A DNA stretch of 64,000 nucleotides from Sistotremastrum niveocremeum HHB9708 (Eukaryota; Basidiomycota; Agaricomycetes; Sistotremastrales; Sistotremastraceae). Where the stretch lies: NCBI GenBank assembly GCA_001630475.1, contig KV419400.1, positions 120,305 to 184,304 of the forward strand, in the 5' to 3' direction. The position numbers and the translations under genes were made by a program. The notes beneath the pieces were generated by a model. It did no database searches and was not told where the DNA came from. It saw nothing but the letters and a program-made list of their open reading frames with translations. Of the stretch, positions 1 through 13,535 are shown in pieces. Each line of letters starts with the position of its first letter. Positions within the stretch are counted from its first letter, which is position 1.

Positions 1-1155
1 TCTGGACTCGAGGCTCTAGATCGCCCTCATTTCCGCACAAGCGTAGAGTAGATAAAAGACGATGTATCGACAGGCCGGCGACTCTCCATCGCGCCTGAAA
101 CTTTGGATCCCCACCGGAACGAGGCGGGCAAATGTAACGGTGGTAGACACGTATCGATAGCCAATGTCCGCTCGAATGCACATATGCCAGGATTCGAGAG
201 AAATATGAGAGGGAGTTCCGCATGAGAGTTGTGGACACGTAGCAGGACGGTAGGCAGTGGATGAGGCCCTTTCATTGATAAGGAACCAGTTTTATAATAA
301 GTAGGTGAGCCCATGCTTCGAGAGCGACCGAGCGCATGAGATGCCAAAGAATCAGGATGCAACGAGACGTTGTGATGTGGTAGTGGTGAAAGCATTCCTA
401 GCATGGGCTCGACTTCGAAGTGTGGCAAGACACTTGAAAGTTGAAATCTGAAGTAGAGATGAATATGAGCGCCTATCATATTTGCGTTCGCCGTCCCGAC
501 GACGTCGACGGCTTTCTCTTATTTCAAGAATTTTCGTAATCGCTCTGGATAATCGGGATCATGTACTTGAGAGAGCGACTCAAGGACAAATGGCACACAC
601 AGGTCATGTTGGGAAAGTGGCTCGGTCACTCTAATCGTATTTAGAGGCCACCACCGGGATTACAGCGACTTCGATTGCCCTAGCTGTCAATTAAAACCTC
701 ATGTCTACCAGCACCGCCGGCATGGAAAGATGTACGTCTTCCTGTGGTGTGGTTCATGCATGGCATCGGCGTCTTGAGATCAACTCTCATGAACGGCAGA
801 TTTGTAACGAACATCCTCTATCAGGGGAACAGAAACTCACCGAATTGGGTTTTGGATATTCCCTCAAGCTATATATTATAGTGCTGCAACCAGGTGTGTA
901 CACCTGTGTCCTTACCTTTCGATCCTGGTGTCTCACCCCATACTGTAGCAGAGAAATTATAGAAAAGCCAACTACGCCTCTGATTAGGGGTAGCGCTTGT
1001 CCGATTGAACAACTCTGATTATTGCACTCGGGCATAATCATCAGGGCATAGGGATCGATCTCTCCAGAATCACACAGCAACCTATGTCTTATATAGGGTA
1101 TGTGTTCAAGCTCCCATACGCCCAGGCTCGAGAATATCTTCCGACCAATATCTGA
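1..1155. other. No recognisable gene
   Basis: I see no protein family, RNA gene or repeat here. A 150-codon open frame on the minus strand (27-479) and a 105-codon frame on the plus strand (701-1018) have no domain, signal peptide or splice-supported extension, and their composition looks like chance. Part of this may be the 5' region of the RNase III-like gene that starts at 1156. Confidence 0.4.
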
Positions 1156-2618
1156 ATGGCATTATCAGCATCGCTACCCCCCGCACCAGCTCTTCCCCAG
1201 AATTTGATTGATCAAGTTTTTACGCACCGCAGTCTCTTGGGACTCGCTGCTACGGCTACAGAGTACGATGTAGGTGGCAAGGACAATGAAGCACTGGCAT
1301 TTCTAGGGAGTGCCATCATCGAGATGATAGCGGCTCTCTTTGTCTGTGAGGCCTTTCCGGATAGTCGGAGAAGCATCTTGACGGTATTCCGTTTCTGTCT
1401 ACTCGACGTCGACCGGAGCTCATCATCATCCTTAGCCAAAACGCGCTCAACTCATTGAGCTGAAGCAGGTCTCGCAGTGGGCCATAGGCTATAGGTTCCA
1501 CGAGCGCATTGCTGCAGTGGCCCCCTCCGTCCTAAACATCCAGTCGTCTCCCAAAATGCAGTCGCAAGTATTTCAGGCCTATGTAGGAGCTGTCTACAAG
1601 TCTGAGCTTGCAGACGTGGAAGGATTTCGGAAGGCCAAGGAGTGGCTCTACGACCTCCTTGCGCTTCCTCTTTATAACAACAACGACGATTCCACGGACA
1701 GCTCCAGTGATCCGAGCGATCCCCCGCCAGACTCGGATGGCGATTCGGATACTGAATGTGCGTCGTCGAGCGATACTAAGAAGACAACGACGGGACGCTC
1801 AACACCTACCGCCATTCCCATCACAGCTATATCACCACCCGAATCTGAATCGTCGTCCTCATCCTCATCGGAAGACGACAGCTCACCGCCTGTGGAAAAC
1901 CATCTTCGTTCCCTTAGCGAGGAATCCACGGACAATGACTCTTCTACCGAAGACGAATCCAGCGACGACGCTCTTCAGGACCCGCAGGTTTACGTTTCGA
2001 CGTCGCCGGCTCGTTCGCCTATGAGCACCTACTCGGGCTTGGCACCTGAAGACAGTATCTCAGTGGTCGGATTGCAGCCTCAGGTTCCACTTTCAGCGCC
2101 CGAGACTTTCCTTCCAGCTTCTGTCGTTTCCCCAGATCCTGAACTTACCACTGTGGTAGACCAGTCTGACCATACCGTTGAACCCGCTTTACCTGGGGCG
2201 GAGATCGACCCGGGTGTTACTGAGGTCGACGATGCTCTGGTGCCCCCCACTGTCGTTTTACCGGTTGTACCTGAACCCACAGCAATTCTAGCCAGTTCGA
2301 GCTCAGCGTCATCAACTTCGTCGTCATCGGCCTCTTCGGGTTCCAATAACGGCAATTCGGTCGGGATACTGAACGAACTGCACAGTCGGAAAAAGTTGGT
2401 GTTGAGTTGGGCATCAGATATTAATCAAGGAACCGACCATAGTCCAAAGTGGTATTCAACGCTCATAGGTAATGGGACTGTCTTCTTCGTCAAGACTTTG
2501 CTGACAGTCTGAACTAGTTGATGGTAAAACATATTATGGGACGAATGACACGAAGAAGAAAGCAAGGGCCGACGCTGCCGCCTCCGCTCTCGCAGAGGTT
2601 GAGACTGATCGTCTGTAG
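1156..2618 (+). CDS. RNase III-fold protein with C-terminal dsRNA-binding domain, catalytically degenerate
   Basis: Three exons (1156-1383, 1436-2468, 2518-2618) join in frame to a 453-residue protein. Residues about 15-135 have the RNase III fold: FTHRS, then NEALAFLGSA at the signature helix and VFQAYVGAVY at the second helix. The C-terminus (about 385-450) is a dsRNA-binding domain, with LNELHSRKK near its start and the KKKARADAAASALAEV helix completed only by splicing the last exon. Between them lies about 230 residues of Ser/Asp/Glu/Pro-rich, probably disordered sequence. Aligned to bacterial RNase III, only the first signature acid is kept (Glu45). The other catalytic positions read Ala48, Ser52, Gln120 and Gln123, so cleavage is unlikely. 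RNase III folds without catalysis plus a dsRBD occur in mitochondrial ribosomal protein mL44, which is one candidate, but the N-terminus shows no clear mitochondrial signal. A non-catalytic RNA-binding role is inferred. Confidence 0.8.
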
Positions 2619-3068
2619 GTTTAAGCTCGTCGCGGTTCCATGTGTGCCGTTTGGTATTTGGATCAGAATATGCCGCTCCTAGTATGCCGTTCTCGGATTT
2701 GATCGTCTCCCGATATATTTGCATCTTGGGTTTACTGATAATCGTCTTTGAATATATTTGGATGCAAAGTCTATTCGATTTATTATGGGCGTAATGGGAC
2801 TCAAGCATTCGACATTTGGATCTGTCAGTCATTGGGAGAGTAGTGAGGCAACCGCGTGTTCAAGCACCTGAGGACCCTTTGGGACATCTCTGCCATTATG
2901 GCATTGGATCGCGTGCGCCAGCAAATGTGATGACTTTTACAGCTACCTGACTCAGAGCCACCAATCAGCTGTGGTACACTTTCATGCACAAGGTCGCGAG
3001 GTTGTCCAACCCAGTGGATGAATCCGCAGAGATGTCCGCCAAGTTGCACGCTGCATCTTACACAGACC
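2619..3068. other. Convergent intergenic region, nothing seen
   Basis: This lies between the stop of the RNase III-like gene and the stop of the TatD gene, so it should hold two 3' untranslated regions. Open frames here are short and show no family signature. Confidence 0.5.
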
Positions 3069-4481
3069 TCATGAAGGATTGGCCACAGTGACATCACCAT
3101 CCCCGATCGACTCGGTGTCGAGTTCCTCCAATCCGAACAACTCGACGGTATTCTTCCACGCTCTTTCCACGACCTCCTCAAATGGCAGTCCATGAAGCTG
3201 AGATATCACCCAAGCAACACCGCCGATCGCAGATGGTTCGTTACGTCCCTTCACAGGACTGCCTTCGACGAACGATTCGGGCTTGTATGCTTGAGGTAGA
3301 TAAAGAGCGCGAGAAGTAAGTGGAAGAGATGCAAGAATCTTGGCTGAGGCTTGTGTCGATGTCATGGAACACCACGGCGCATCTATGCGCAATATCACCA
3401 AAATCAGACGAACAGCATGCATAATAATCGGCACAGAGCGTCACCTGTTTCGAGCAGCAATTTATCCAAGGGGATGGCTTTACATGCGTTAAGATTCTCT
3501 TCCGTTTTCATCGAGCAGCCATTCACGCTGTTCTCATGCACTACACTCAGTAATCAGGGGACATAGGGAAGAAATTTCTCACCTCAGATGAAATCCCATC
3601 TCGACCTGTGCAACCAGTCAACCCATCATGACGAATCAGATCATAGTGACACGCACAACTTCTTTTATTTCCTCGACGGTTCCTGTGAAGCTATGGACCA
3701 CGCCCCCTTTTGCACCAGCACCGCGCCCGCCGTTGTCTGCGAAACCCTCTTCACGTAGAATATTCACAAAGTCTTCATGTGCCGCTCGTGAATGGAGGAA
3801 GAGTGGCAAGTGATATTTCTTCGCAAGAGATAATTGTGAACCTACGATTTGACACATTAGAAATTATCCAGACGATGGGGCCTGCAGGCCACTCACGAAA
3901 GCGAACTTTTTGAGTTTCTTTGGGGGCGAAGTGCAGCCGATCATAGTCTAGAATTTCTTTCAGTAGCCTTTCTATTCGGAGGAGGGTAGAGCTCATACCT
4001 AGCCCGCATTCTCCGATTGCCACAGCTACTCCTTTTCCAGTGTTCCCAATCAGCTCGTCCAACGCATTCAAGTAACCGTCTGGCCCATCCTTGTATTTCG
4101 CAAATTCTTCAGATCGGGTAGGGTGACAGCCGACAGTAGCGTAGAGGCCATTTTCTTTCGCCAATTTCAGAGCCAGCTCAGATTCGTGCAGGCTTCCGCC
4201 TGTTATGATCATCGACCGAACGCCTGCTTTCCGAGATCGCTCGAGGACGAATTTGAAGTCATCTGCGTGCTTTTTATGTCCTCGATACCGTCCTTTGAAT
4301 ACTGGGTCGGTGAGATTGACTAGAGATCGTTTAGATGGGTCCCGGTGGTTGATGGCATCCCAGCACTACCTCCAACATCTACATTTCCGGCTGATTCACG
4401 ATTGAATGTTCACAGTGACGCTTTATATAGCGTACCTATAAACCTAGGAGCCCTTGCGGTCGCAATTGTCGTCGAGGTCAT
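3069..4481 (-). CDS. TatD family metal-dependent deoxyribonuclease (TATDN1-like)
   Basis: TatD enzymes are TIM-barrel, metal-dependent hydrolases with 3'-5' DNase activity; eukaryotic members are linked to apoptotic DNA degradation. The conceptual protein reads through about eight exons. It starts MTSTTIATARAPRFIAGNVDVG, crosses a 21-base exon (4390-4370) and continues into VNLTDPVFKGRYRGHKKH, the eukaryotic N-terminal motif. Later landmarks in order: TVGCHPTR, IGECGLDYDR (metal-binding Glu), LPLFLHSRA (His), GGVVHSFTG (His), MGFHLSVNGCSMKTEENL and LLLETDAPWC (catalytic Asp), then the usual C-terminal NEP...AWKNTVELFG. All expected metal ligands are present. Clear introns on the minus strand include 4435-4391, 4369-4320, 3998-3948 and 3896-3842. 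The ATG at 4481 faces the Ima1 gene start 64 bases away, so the two genes share a short divergent promoter. Confidence 0.93.
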
Positions 4482-4544
4482 CGCCTTTGTGTGAAGGAGG
4501 CACGTGACGGTCTCCTCGATTTCTTTCCTTTTCCGACGCACACC

Positions 4545-6384
4545 ATGTCGGCGAGACATTCGCCAATGGCGGCCCTGTTCTCTCTCCGTAAACCACCTCC
4601 TACATGTTTCTACTGTAACACAACTATAACGCCGCCGCCACCCAATCGTCGGCATTTCATATGCCCTACTTGTTCCTGTACAAATCGATATGACGAACAA
4701 GGCGAGATCATGGGCGACGAGGCTGCAATGCATGATGAGACATTGAATGCTGGGTCTTTTGCTAAACGAGGTGAGCACCTTCTCTGTTAGTGATGCCGTC
4801 TAAAACTGAGTTGCTGTTCCAGCTTCGCCGAATAAGAGTCGATTACCTACAACATATGGCCCTGGTTCATTCTGCCACACTTGTCGAACCAATCAAACAC
4901 TCTTGGTCAATCTTCTCTCCAACTACCTTCCCAATCCTTCCGTGAGCTCTGGATCTGTGCGAGACGCGAAATCACGCGTCTGACGCCTCTCATTAGGACC
5001 CGACATATGAGTCTAGAGCAGCGTCATATCCCTCATACAAAGAATCCCTTCAGCAGCGTTATCCTCCGGTATGCAAGGACTGTCAAAGAATGGTCGACGA
5101 AGAGATCAGTAAGAAAGACTATATGGCTCAGACAAGAATACTAGGGATGGCTGTTCAACAGTCGAGGAAGATTAGTGCGCAAGGGCATGTGCAGAGGCTT
5201 AGTCCGCGACATTTTTGGATATGGAGGATACGCGGTTTCTTGTGGATTGGAACATTAGTCTTGTCTATCGCGTTGAGCGTGTTAGGTATGACCCGCTAAT
5301 ATTTGTCACCCCACATCACTAACAACTCCTCAGTCCTGTGGAAGGAACCCTCGTGGAACATTGCCGTTCCTGAATCTTGGCAGCTTGTTTTCGCTTTCTT
5401 GTCCATATTTTGGATTTTCTGGGATCCATCTTGGCGGTCAATACAATATGCCTCGCTGCAAGGCCGGATTTTGCGCGTACGAGGACGCGATTTCTATATT
5501 GTTCGTACAGTTCATTCTACCGTGGGCTTTACACATTCTGACAGTCCGCAGCGATGTCAGATGGTTCTTTGGCTTTCACGACTTCTAGTGGTCTCACTCC
5601 GTGCTGGCATGTGGAGTAGCATTGTATCTTTCAGTGCGTACGCGAATGATATAGCGTCCGGTGTATCTCTCTTTCTTGAAGTCTTGGTATGTCGCTGGAT
5701 TCTCCGCACAAAGCTGGCAACTGACTGATGGATCAGCTTGGCATTTTGTCTTTCCGGAGCATCTCAGTTCAACAGGCACCTACTCTGCGCCTAATCTCCT
5801 CTTCCCGATCGACCCCGTCTCCTGTCTCCCCGCGAACCCCGCCTCTCGAGCCTTCTACCGAACCCTTGTTTGCTTCCCTGACACTTTCCAGCATGCCGTC
5901 AGCCCCTACAAACCCTAAACCCATTTTCGGTCAACCATCACTCGTCAACAAATTTCCTGTCGTCGAGGACGATGCGATGGACTGGACGCCAACACTGAAA
6001 CCTGGCTCTGAAGATGAGCAGCATATCCGAGTGGTCGATCGCGAAGATTGGTTACGGCCAGCCAAGTTCTTCGCTCCTGAACCACCGACTGGTCTGGAAG
6101 GCTTACTTGAGAAAACGAGCCTGATCGAGGAGGAAGAAATGAGTAACGTCAACGCCCATGCACTTCCTCAGGGGAAACAACTGTTGAAGCTACCTCCTCG
6201 GCATCCGAACTCGACCGGAATCGGCTGGATTTGGTTTGTGGTGTATGCGATGGTTCCGCTTGTACTTATGGTAGTTGGAGGGACTATCTTGAAGTGGTGG
6301 AGATATGGGTATGGGTATTGGCCATTGGATGAACGGACGTTTCTTGAGTCGGATAGTACGAGCTTTGTGGTAACGGATTTTTAG
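4545..6384 (+). CDS. Ima1-type inner nuclear membrane protein
   Basis: The protein begins MSARHSPMAALFSLRK and carries the Ima1 N-terminal zinc-finger region: CFYCN, then CPTCSCTNRYDEQGEI, then CHTC and CKDCQRMVDEEI, giving four CxxC-type pairs. These are followed by hydrophobic helices (IRGFLWIGTLVLSIALSVLG; LVFAFLSIFWIFW), a Pro/Ser-rich segment, DDAMDWTPT and PTGLEGLLEK, and a last membrane helix (WIWFVVYAMVPLVLMVVGG). Ima1/NET5/Samp1 proteins sit in the inner nuclear membrane and couple chromatin to the cytoskeleton. Early exons are 4545-4770, 4823-4941 and 4997-5285, and the next begins at 5334. The segment around 5490-5560 can be read straight through or with an intron, so the middle is less certain. 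The stop is at 6382-6384. Confidence 0.85.
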
Positions 6385-6551
6385 CATTGTCGCACCCTGC
6401 TTCGATCGAGTTTAGTGCTAGCATGCTGTTGCATGTGATTGCCTTGCTCCGGTTCCCAGATGTTCACCTGGCCAGACCAAGCTTGGACATATAAGATGGA
6501 CTCAGTTACTTCTCTCATTCCGACTACTACGACCACTGCATTCACACCAAA

Positions 6552-8155
<1,604 letters not shown>

Positions 8156-8402
8156 GAAGCTATGACGTGCATTATTTTTGGCCAGTCAACGATCATCAAC
8201 TGTATCATGAACAATTTTGCATCTGTATCATTACAACTTCGACAAATGCCATCGTCCGATTTATGCAGAGACTGAGACGGCTCGATCTTCGCAGCCAAAC
8301 TCAGATACATTTGCCCCGTGCCGGATCAAACGTCTCCAGAGTCCAAGGAGACAGAGGCTGTTTACGAAAAGAATAGCCGTTACTCGAGTATAAATCACTA
8401 CT

Positions 8403-10964
8403 TCATGCAATGCGAGTACCACCGTCTGATAAACCTTGCAGCTCCAAGTCAGGAAGGCGCATTTTTACCCGTCTCTTGATGCCAGTGAGCGAACGGAAGT
8501 ATTGGGTCAGTCTATGAAAGTGCTGCGGCTTCGTCGAGGCAGCCGAGGCAGAGGGTATTGGAGTTTCAACTTTGAGCGCAGGTGCTCTCGGTTGCTTCGT
8601 TGCATCGTTTGCGGCTTGAGTTGAGGAAGGCATTGAGGAGTCCGCCGTGGCCGGTGACCAATTCGCGACGAAGGCTTCACTTGGAATGGTACCGTCCATT
8701 TCGTCATTTGACAAAGGTGGGAGATCTAAGCAGCAATCAGGGCATGCTCTGCAGAGGAGTATGTAGGAATTACCTATGCAACAAGGGAGATAGAGGTTCG
8801 CGCGAATGCGAACATTTTCATCACTGGCCGATCCGGTATCGGAGAACCCACCCAGTGTGGGTATATAAAGGTGCTGGCGAGCCGATTCATCCAAGCAATA
8901 TTGGAAGAAATCAATGACGGGCTTCCGATCTGACACATGCGTGAGACCAATTCTATCAACCCATCCCATGAGTACCCTGCTGTTGGTATGCCATTCATGC
9001 GCAGAATTGCTATAGCACACTAAAGCCACTAATTTAGACAGATCAAATTCCGGCGGTATATCATGGGCGTCGTCGATTTGTTCCAGCAAGAGTTGTAGAA
9101 AGAGCGTTACACGCTCCTCCACATATGACCCTTTCGAATGATTCAGGATTTTGGCGAGTTCCGGAAGAGGGTTCCCAAACATGGCTTTGATCCCTCCCCG
9201 AGCAAGTTCCTCAACGGAACTGAGCGAAAAGTAGGGTTGGACGAGAAGAGACCAACTGAAGGTCAGTGGAACGTCACCAGTGACGAAGAATTCGGACAAC
9301 AGACGACCCACACGAAGCATTGAGCTGCATTCAAAAACAGCCCCCTCGTAGGCTTTTACCCGGCCTTCATTTCTGCTGGGTGGCATGGAAGAAAGCAAAG
9401 CTCCAATGCATGCATCTAATGAATGGAATGCAGCGAACGTGATGTCCGTATTATTCTCGATTGCACCGATAACGCTGGATAGGGCTCTGAAGTACTCCCA
9501 ATGATAAACCATCTGAGAAGACCTGGCATCTTCCCACATGCTTCCCAGAACGGCTTGTAGTTCTGCTATACCATCTAAAGGTGGTATTCTTGTTCGGGCA
9601 TTGTGTGGTCTATGCCAATTGTGTATGAAACGGGGAAGTTGAATTGCGGTGGTAACTTTGCATCGAGTGGAAGTATCAGTAGCGAACATTCGTAATGTTG
9701 CCTTGATCCAAGAAGTTGAATCCACGACTGATTGAGCAAGTTCAGTGTCTAGCAGGGAAGAAGAGGTCGGATCCAATAAGTCAGCCTCGGTCGCAATTGC
9801 GACTAGATGACCAAAGGTTTGTCGGGCTTCCACCTGCACTGCCAATTCTTCCCTCCATTCGTTCTTGGCTGCCGGAATGCTTAACCATGTCAGCTTATCG
9901 TGCTGATTCGTCCATGGCACAACAAAGGATCGAAGAGTATTTGAGAGAGGGGTTTCGAAGGGCGAGTTGTTGTGCAAGACTGCATGTCCGACAGTCGCCA
10001 AAATCAACACTACTACGAGTACCGAGAGAAGTGTGCCCAATGAACCCGTGAGAAGGAGAATGGGTGCCGGAGATACGAAAGAGATGGACAAAACCCAAAG
10101 TTGGTAGAGAAGGCCTGCAACGAAAAGTGCGATGGAAAGGAAAAGCGATCCATGTAACGAGTTGATTAGTGGCTCGAGCCAACGTTTGGCTACTTCACGC
10201 CGAGCTTGATGCCGCATGGTCTTTTCTGCAAAGGCTTTGCCTTGTGGAAGATTATTGAGCCTTCTTGACCACTGCCGGCCGAGGACACATAGCATCGCGT
10301 TCATCATCTATCAACGTTTGTAAGCTGATTATCTTGTCAGACGAGACAGGGCGTACGCTAACGATCAATGCCATGTAGAAAAAGAAGCACACGATCTGCG
10401 CAGATTTGGGTGGCACGGGCGGTGGACTTGACATGCTCATCGTGTTGTTGCCAGAAATTACGAGAAATTCAGATGAGTTGACAGTGATGGTTATCACTTG
10501 AGCAACAGGCGGAGGATTGAGAGCAGCGTTCGCCGGAACCAAGAAGGCGGTCACGACAGTCAAAAAGAGAGCAATCTAAATGAGATCAATAAATTTGTCA
10601 ATGAGTAACCTCTGCTCATTGTTGGCTTATTGAGAAAGATGCGTACAAAAATAAGGGTGGCATCCATTCCATCCTTCCATTCATCTGTCATCTCCTTTGT
10701 GATAGCGGTGGCCATTTTGTACATCGCTTTCCATGCTGGCTCATCGCCCCATTTTCCCAAAGCGTATGCACGTTCATCTAGAACGATCGATGAGGTCGAG
10801 TCATATTAGTATAGGATTTGCTGACCTTTCAGAGCCTCCTTTTGGAGCGTTTCAGTATGATGGACTTGCTTCTCAACGGCTTCAAGTAGCCTTCTGAACA
10901 AAGGCGACTCGAACGGGTCTGACATAGACTTGCTCATGTTGCCCTGTTCAGCATGCGAGGACAT
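8403..10964 (-). CDS. DUF6535-domain multi-pass membrane protein
   Basis: Four exons (10964-10826, 10777-10647, 10575-10357, 10307-8403) join to 797 residues. The N-terminal third matches the DUF6535 pattern common in Agaricomycetes: WKAMYKMATAITKEMTDEWKDGMDATLIF, then a helix (IALFLTVVTAFLVPA), a Ser/Pro-rich loop with possible N-glycosylation sites, a second helix (FFFYMALIVSMMNAML), the LGRQW motif, and two further helices near residues 215-275. The remaining ~500 residues are soluble and helical with a Pro/Ser-rich tail. The function of the domain is unknown. The ATG at 10964 is the only in-frame ATG upstream of the domain (a TTG lies 8 codons earlier). A possible 48-base in-frame intron (LPCCIG before, DLPP after) lies near 8728-8776, so the C-terminus may be 16 residues shorter. 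Confidence 0.82.
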
Positions 10965-11240
10965 GGCGGTGCGGAACCGATGACTCAAAGCGATGCACGC
11001 AAATTAAACCTGCTAGTGGAAAGATCCGGCTTGCTGCGACTTGGTACGCTATCTCAGGCTGCGACAGGATCCAATAATCAAGCATAGGTTTCTTCTCGAG
11101 TGGTATATGGTATAAATGAGCCCATCGGCTTCCATGGCTTGCATACAAAAATTTCCTGCCAATGCAGAGTATGAAATTTTGACATGGGCGCGGCGTGGCG
11201 ACGAACATGGGGCCCAAACAAACATTCAGAAGTGAGTCAA

Positions 11241-11662
11241 CTAACGGTATTCTACGGTCATATAGTGACACCATACAAGGATGCACTGGAAGCAAGTAAT
11301 CTTGAATCTTGCTCCTCGCGTGTACGTACCCCTAATTGGTCGACAACCCCGAGATGATTGTCTATGAACAACGATGATACAGGAGGCATTGGAGTCTCTG
11401 GTAGACACAGTCAGTTTCCCGAGATAAAAGAATCATAAAATCAAGTCGGAAAACGTACAGCAATGTCGACCATCGTTTCACCAGACTCTCCCTGTCCGAA
11501 TCCCGGCGTACCAAACCCACTGGCAGGTCCTGTCGACTTTTCGGGGTTTTTGGAAACCGCATGTGCCGGCGACGGGTTAGGTTTGACAATAGAGGCGGCT
11601 GGTGCGGCTAAAGAGCAGGAGATGCTGGCCACCAATACGATGAGCAGCGCTTGGTGAAACAT
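11241..11662 (-). CDS. Small secreted protein, hypothetical
   Basis: The frame opens MFHQALLIVLVASISCSLAAPAAS, a good signal peptide, followed by a Pro/Gly-rich stretch (PASGFGTPGFGQGESGETMVDIA). Splicing two plausible introns (donor GTACGTTTTC, acceptor CAGAG; donor GTACGTACAC, acceptor TTCCAG) extends it through TPMPPVSSLFIDNHLGVVDQLG to a short end with two cysteines (CILVWCHYMTVEYR) and a stop at 11241. This gives about 105 residues. An alternative acceptor two bases earlier would end the protein at RLQCLLYHRCS. I do not recognise a family. Secretion is inferred from the N-terminus only. Confidence 0.45.
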
Positions 11663-13535
11663 GATATTTAGGGGCCTGTAAATTTGAACATAGTCAACGC
11701 GAGAAAGTTAGTTGACGAAGAGGCGTGTCTTACTGAGAGAAAGGTCTAAAGTTTGGGTTGGCGTTTGATAGAATTTGGTATATTTGACGGTAATTGGGTG
11801 TGATGAGAATACAGACTCTTGACAAGAGGCGGATTGGCACCTGAGTCCACAGTCGACCTGAGGATGTGTGTTATATAGCTAGAAGCATCCGTCCATTGAC
11901 CAGAGGTTGGCAAGAGCTGATGCCACCACCGACATGAGAAGCACGCTGTCATCAGAATCACTTTCTCAGTCAGATTCTGTCGCGATAAGAGTAGAATCCT
12001 ACAGATCTAGATTCTATATGGGCAAAGACGGTCGAACAGAGTTCATTCCTAGGACATTAGATTTTGCCGGGCGCATCGACTATCGGAACCGTGGAGAGAA
12101 CGCCGCAAGACTTCGGACAGTGTATCACTTGAAAGCTTCGTCGATCCAAGTTCGGTGACCCATGGATGTGCATCAAGAATCAGACCGCCTGTTCGCCGAG
12201 AGCTCAGATGAGCTCTGAAAGCCGTCAGTACTCGAGAAAATAGTGTCTGCTTCAGTCCACATAAGCTGACACGCTTAAACACTATTTTTGAACAAGCCAT
12301 CACTAGTAATCCAGATTCCAGAAGATCGTCAATGACAGAGCCCAGATGACACGAAGTGCATTTTTTGATTGCGAGTTCAGTTGGAGACACCTCTTGTATG
12401 GCCAGAGATTCGAGAAAGCAGCATTGATTCATGCCAGCAAAGGGGTGTTTGAAAGAGATCAGGTTAGCAGCATATGTCTACCACGAATATCAATGTGAGA
12501 GTATCCATGACGGTTGAGTAACTTGAGTTGAAGGCATATTAGCGCCTGCTACGCTTTCGGGCAGGTTCTTGCCACGATGCCATGGCAACGGACGGCTTTA
12601 CCAAGATCGGAATCGGAATCGACTTTCGGAGTTGAGTTTGGCATGTCCTCACTCTTCCGACCCCTCGCAAGACATCCATGAGCTCATTGGACGATGGCGT
12701 CTCCAAAGAGGAAACCTGTTCAGTCCCTATCCGTTGAAATTAACTTCCCACAAACCAGAGAAATATGTTCAAATTATCAGAAAATGGAGAAAGCCATCAT
12801 CCAAAGTCGATTGATTGATCCGTTCAGTGCTTGGCTTGGCTGCGTCGGCTTTCGAGATGGAATGCTACAGTATCTGATGTGATGCTCAACGTATGTGGGC
12901 AGAGCTGAACTGAGCTGACACTCATGTCGATAAGGATCTTCTTCAGGTCTTGGAGTTCTGACGATCAAATTCAGGTACCTGGCCCTCTCAGCTGGAGCTG
13001 CGTGTCTCGTCCGGAACTTCTCATTTTGTGCTCTCATTTAGGGTGATTCACAATGAGAGCCTGCTAATTCGACATTGAAGTCTGCATGCACAGCTCACGA
13101 GACACAAGGCTTATAGTCTGCCTGCGAAAACTTCACCCATGCATAATATGGCTTCAGGGCCCTTCGCTTTCGAAATTTCGTGCCTTGTTGTCTATCTAAC
13201 CCGCGGAGGACACCGTCCGTGGCCTGGAGAGCAGAACTTCGACTGCGATAATGACGCCCTTTCGGACTTGATGAAATGCATTCCTCGCGAACATCCCGCG
13301 CATCATTGCTGTCCTTCATTCAAGCTTGGCTCCAGCAAGAGGCCCGGGTCCCAATCTCGGGTAACTGCGAAACATCAATCGTTATTGATGTGCTTTTGCG
13401 ACCCGCGCCATCATCTCGCTTTGACTTGATCCATGGCCTAAACGACACTCTGGTAACCTATCCTCTGTTAACAATAAAATAGCCTGGTGACGCCCTGAGA
13501 CTCGCCTATCTCCCGACCTCTCGACATTCGACGAC
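11663..13535. other. Gene-poor stretch, nothing recognised
   Basis: About 1.9 kb without a supportable gene. Open frames on both strands (for example a 127-codon frame at 12049-12432 on the minus strand) lack domains, signal peptides and credible splice extensions. No repeat match to the rest of the window was noticed. Confidence 0.4.

Noticed and set aside
701-1080. Overlapping frames on both strands upstream of the RNase III-like gene
   Set aside because: They are mutually antisense, short and without recognisable features; no splice to the gene at 1156 was found.
12049-12432. 127-codon minus frame with scattered cysteines
   Set aside because: No signal peptide, domain or conserved pattern.
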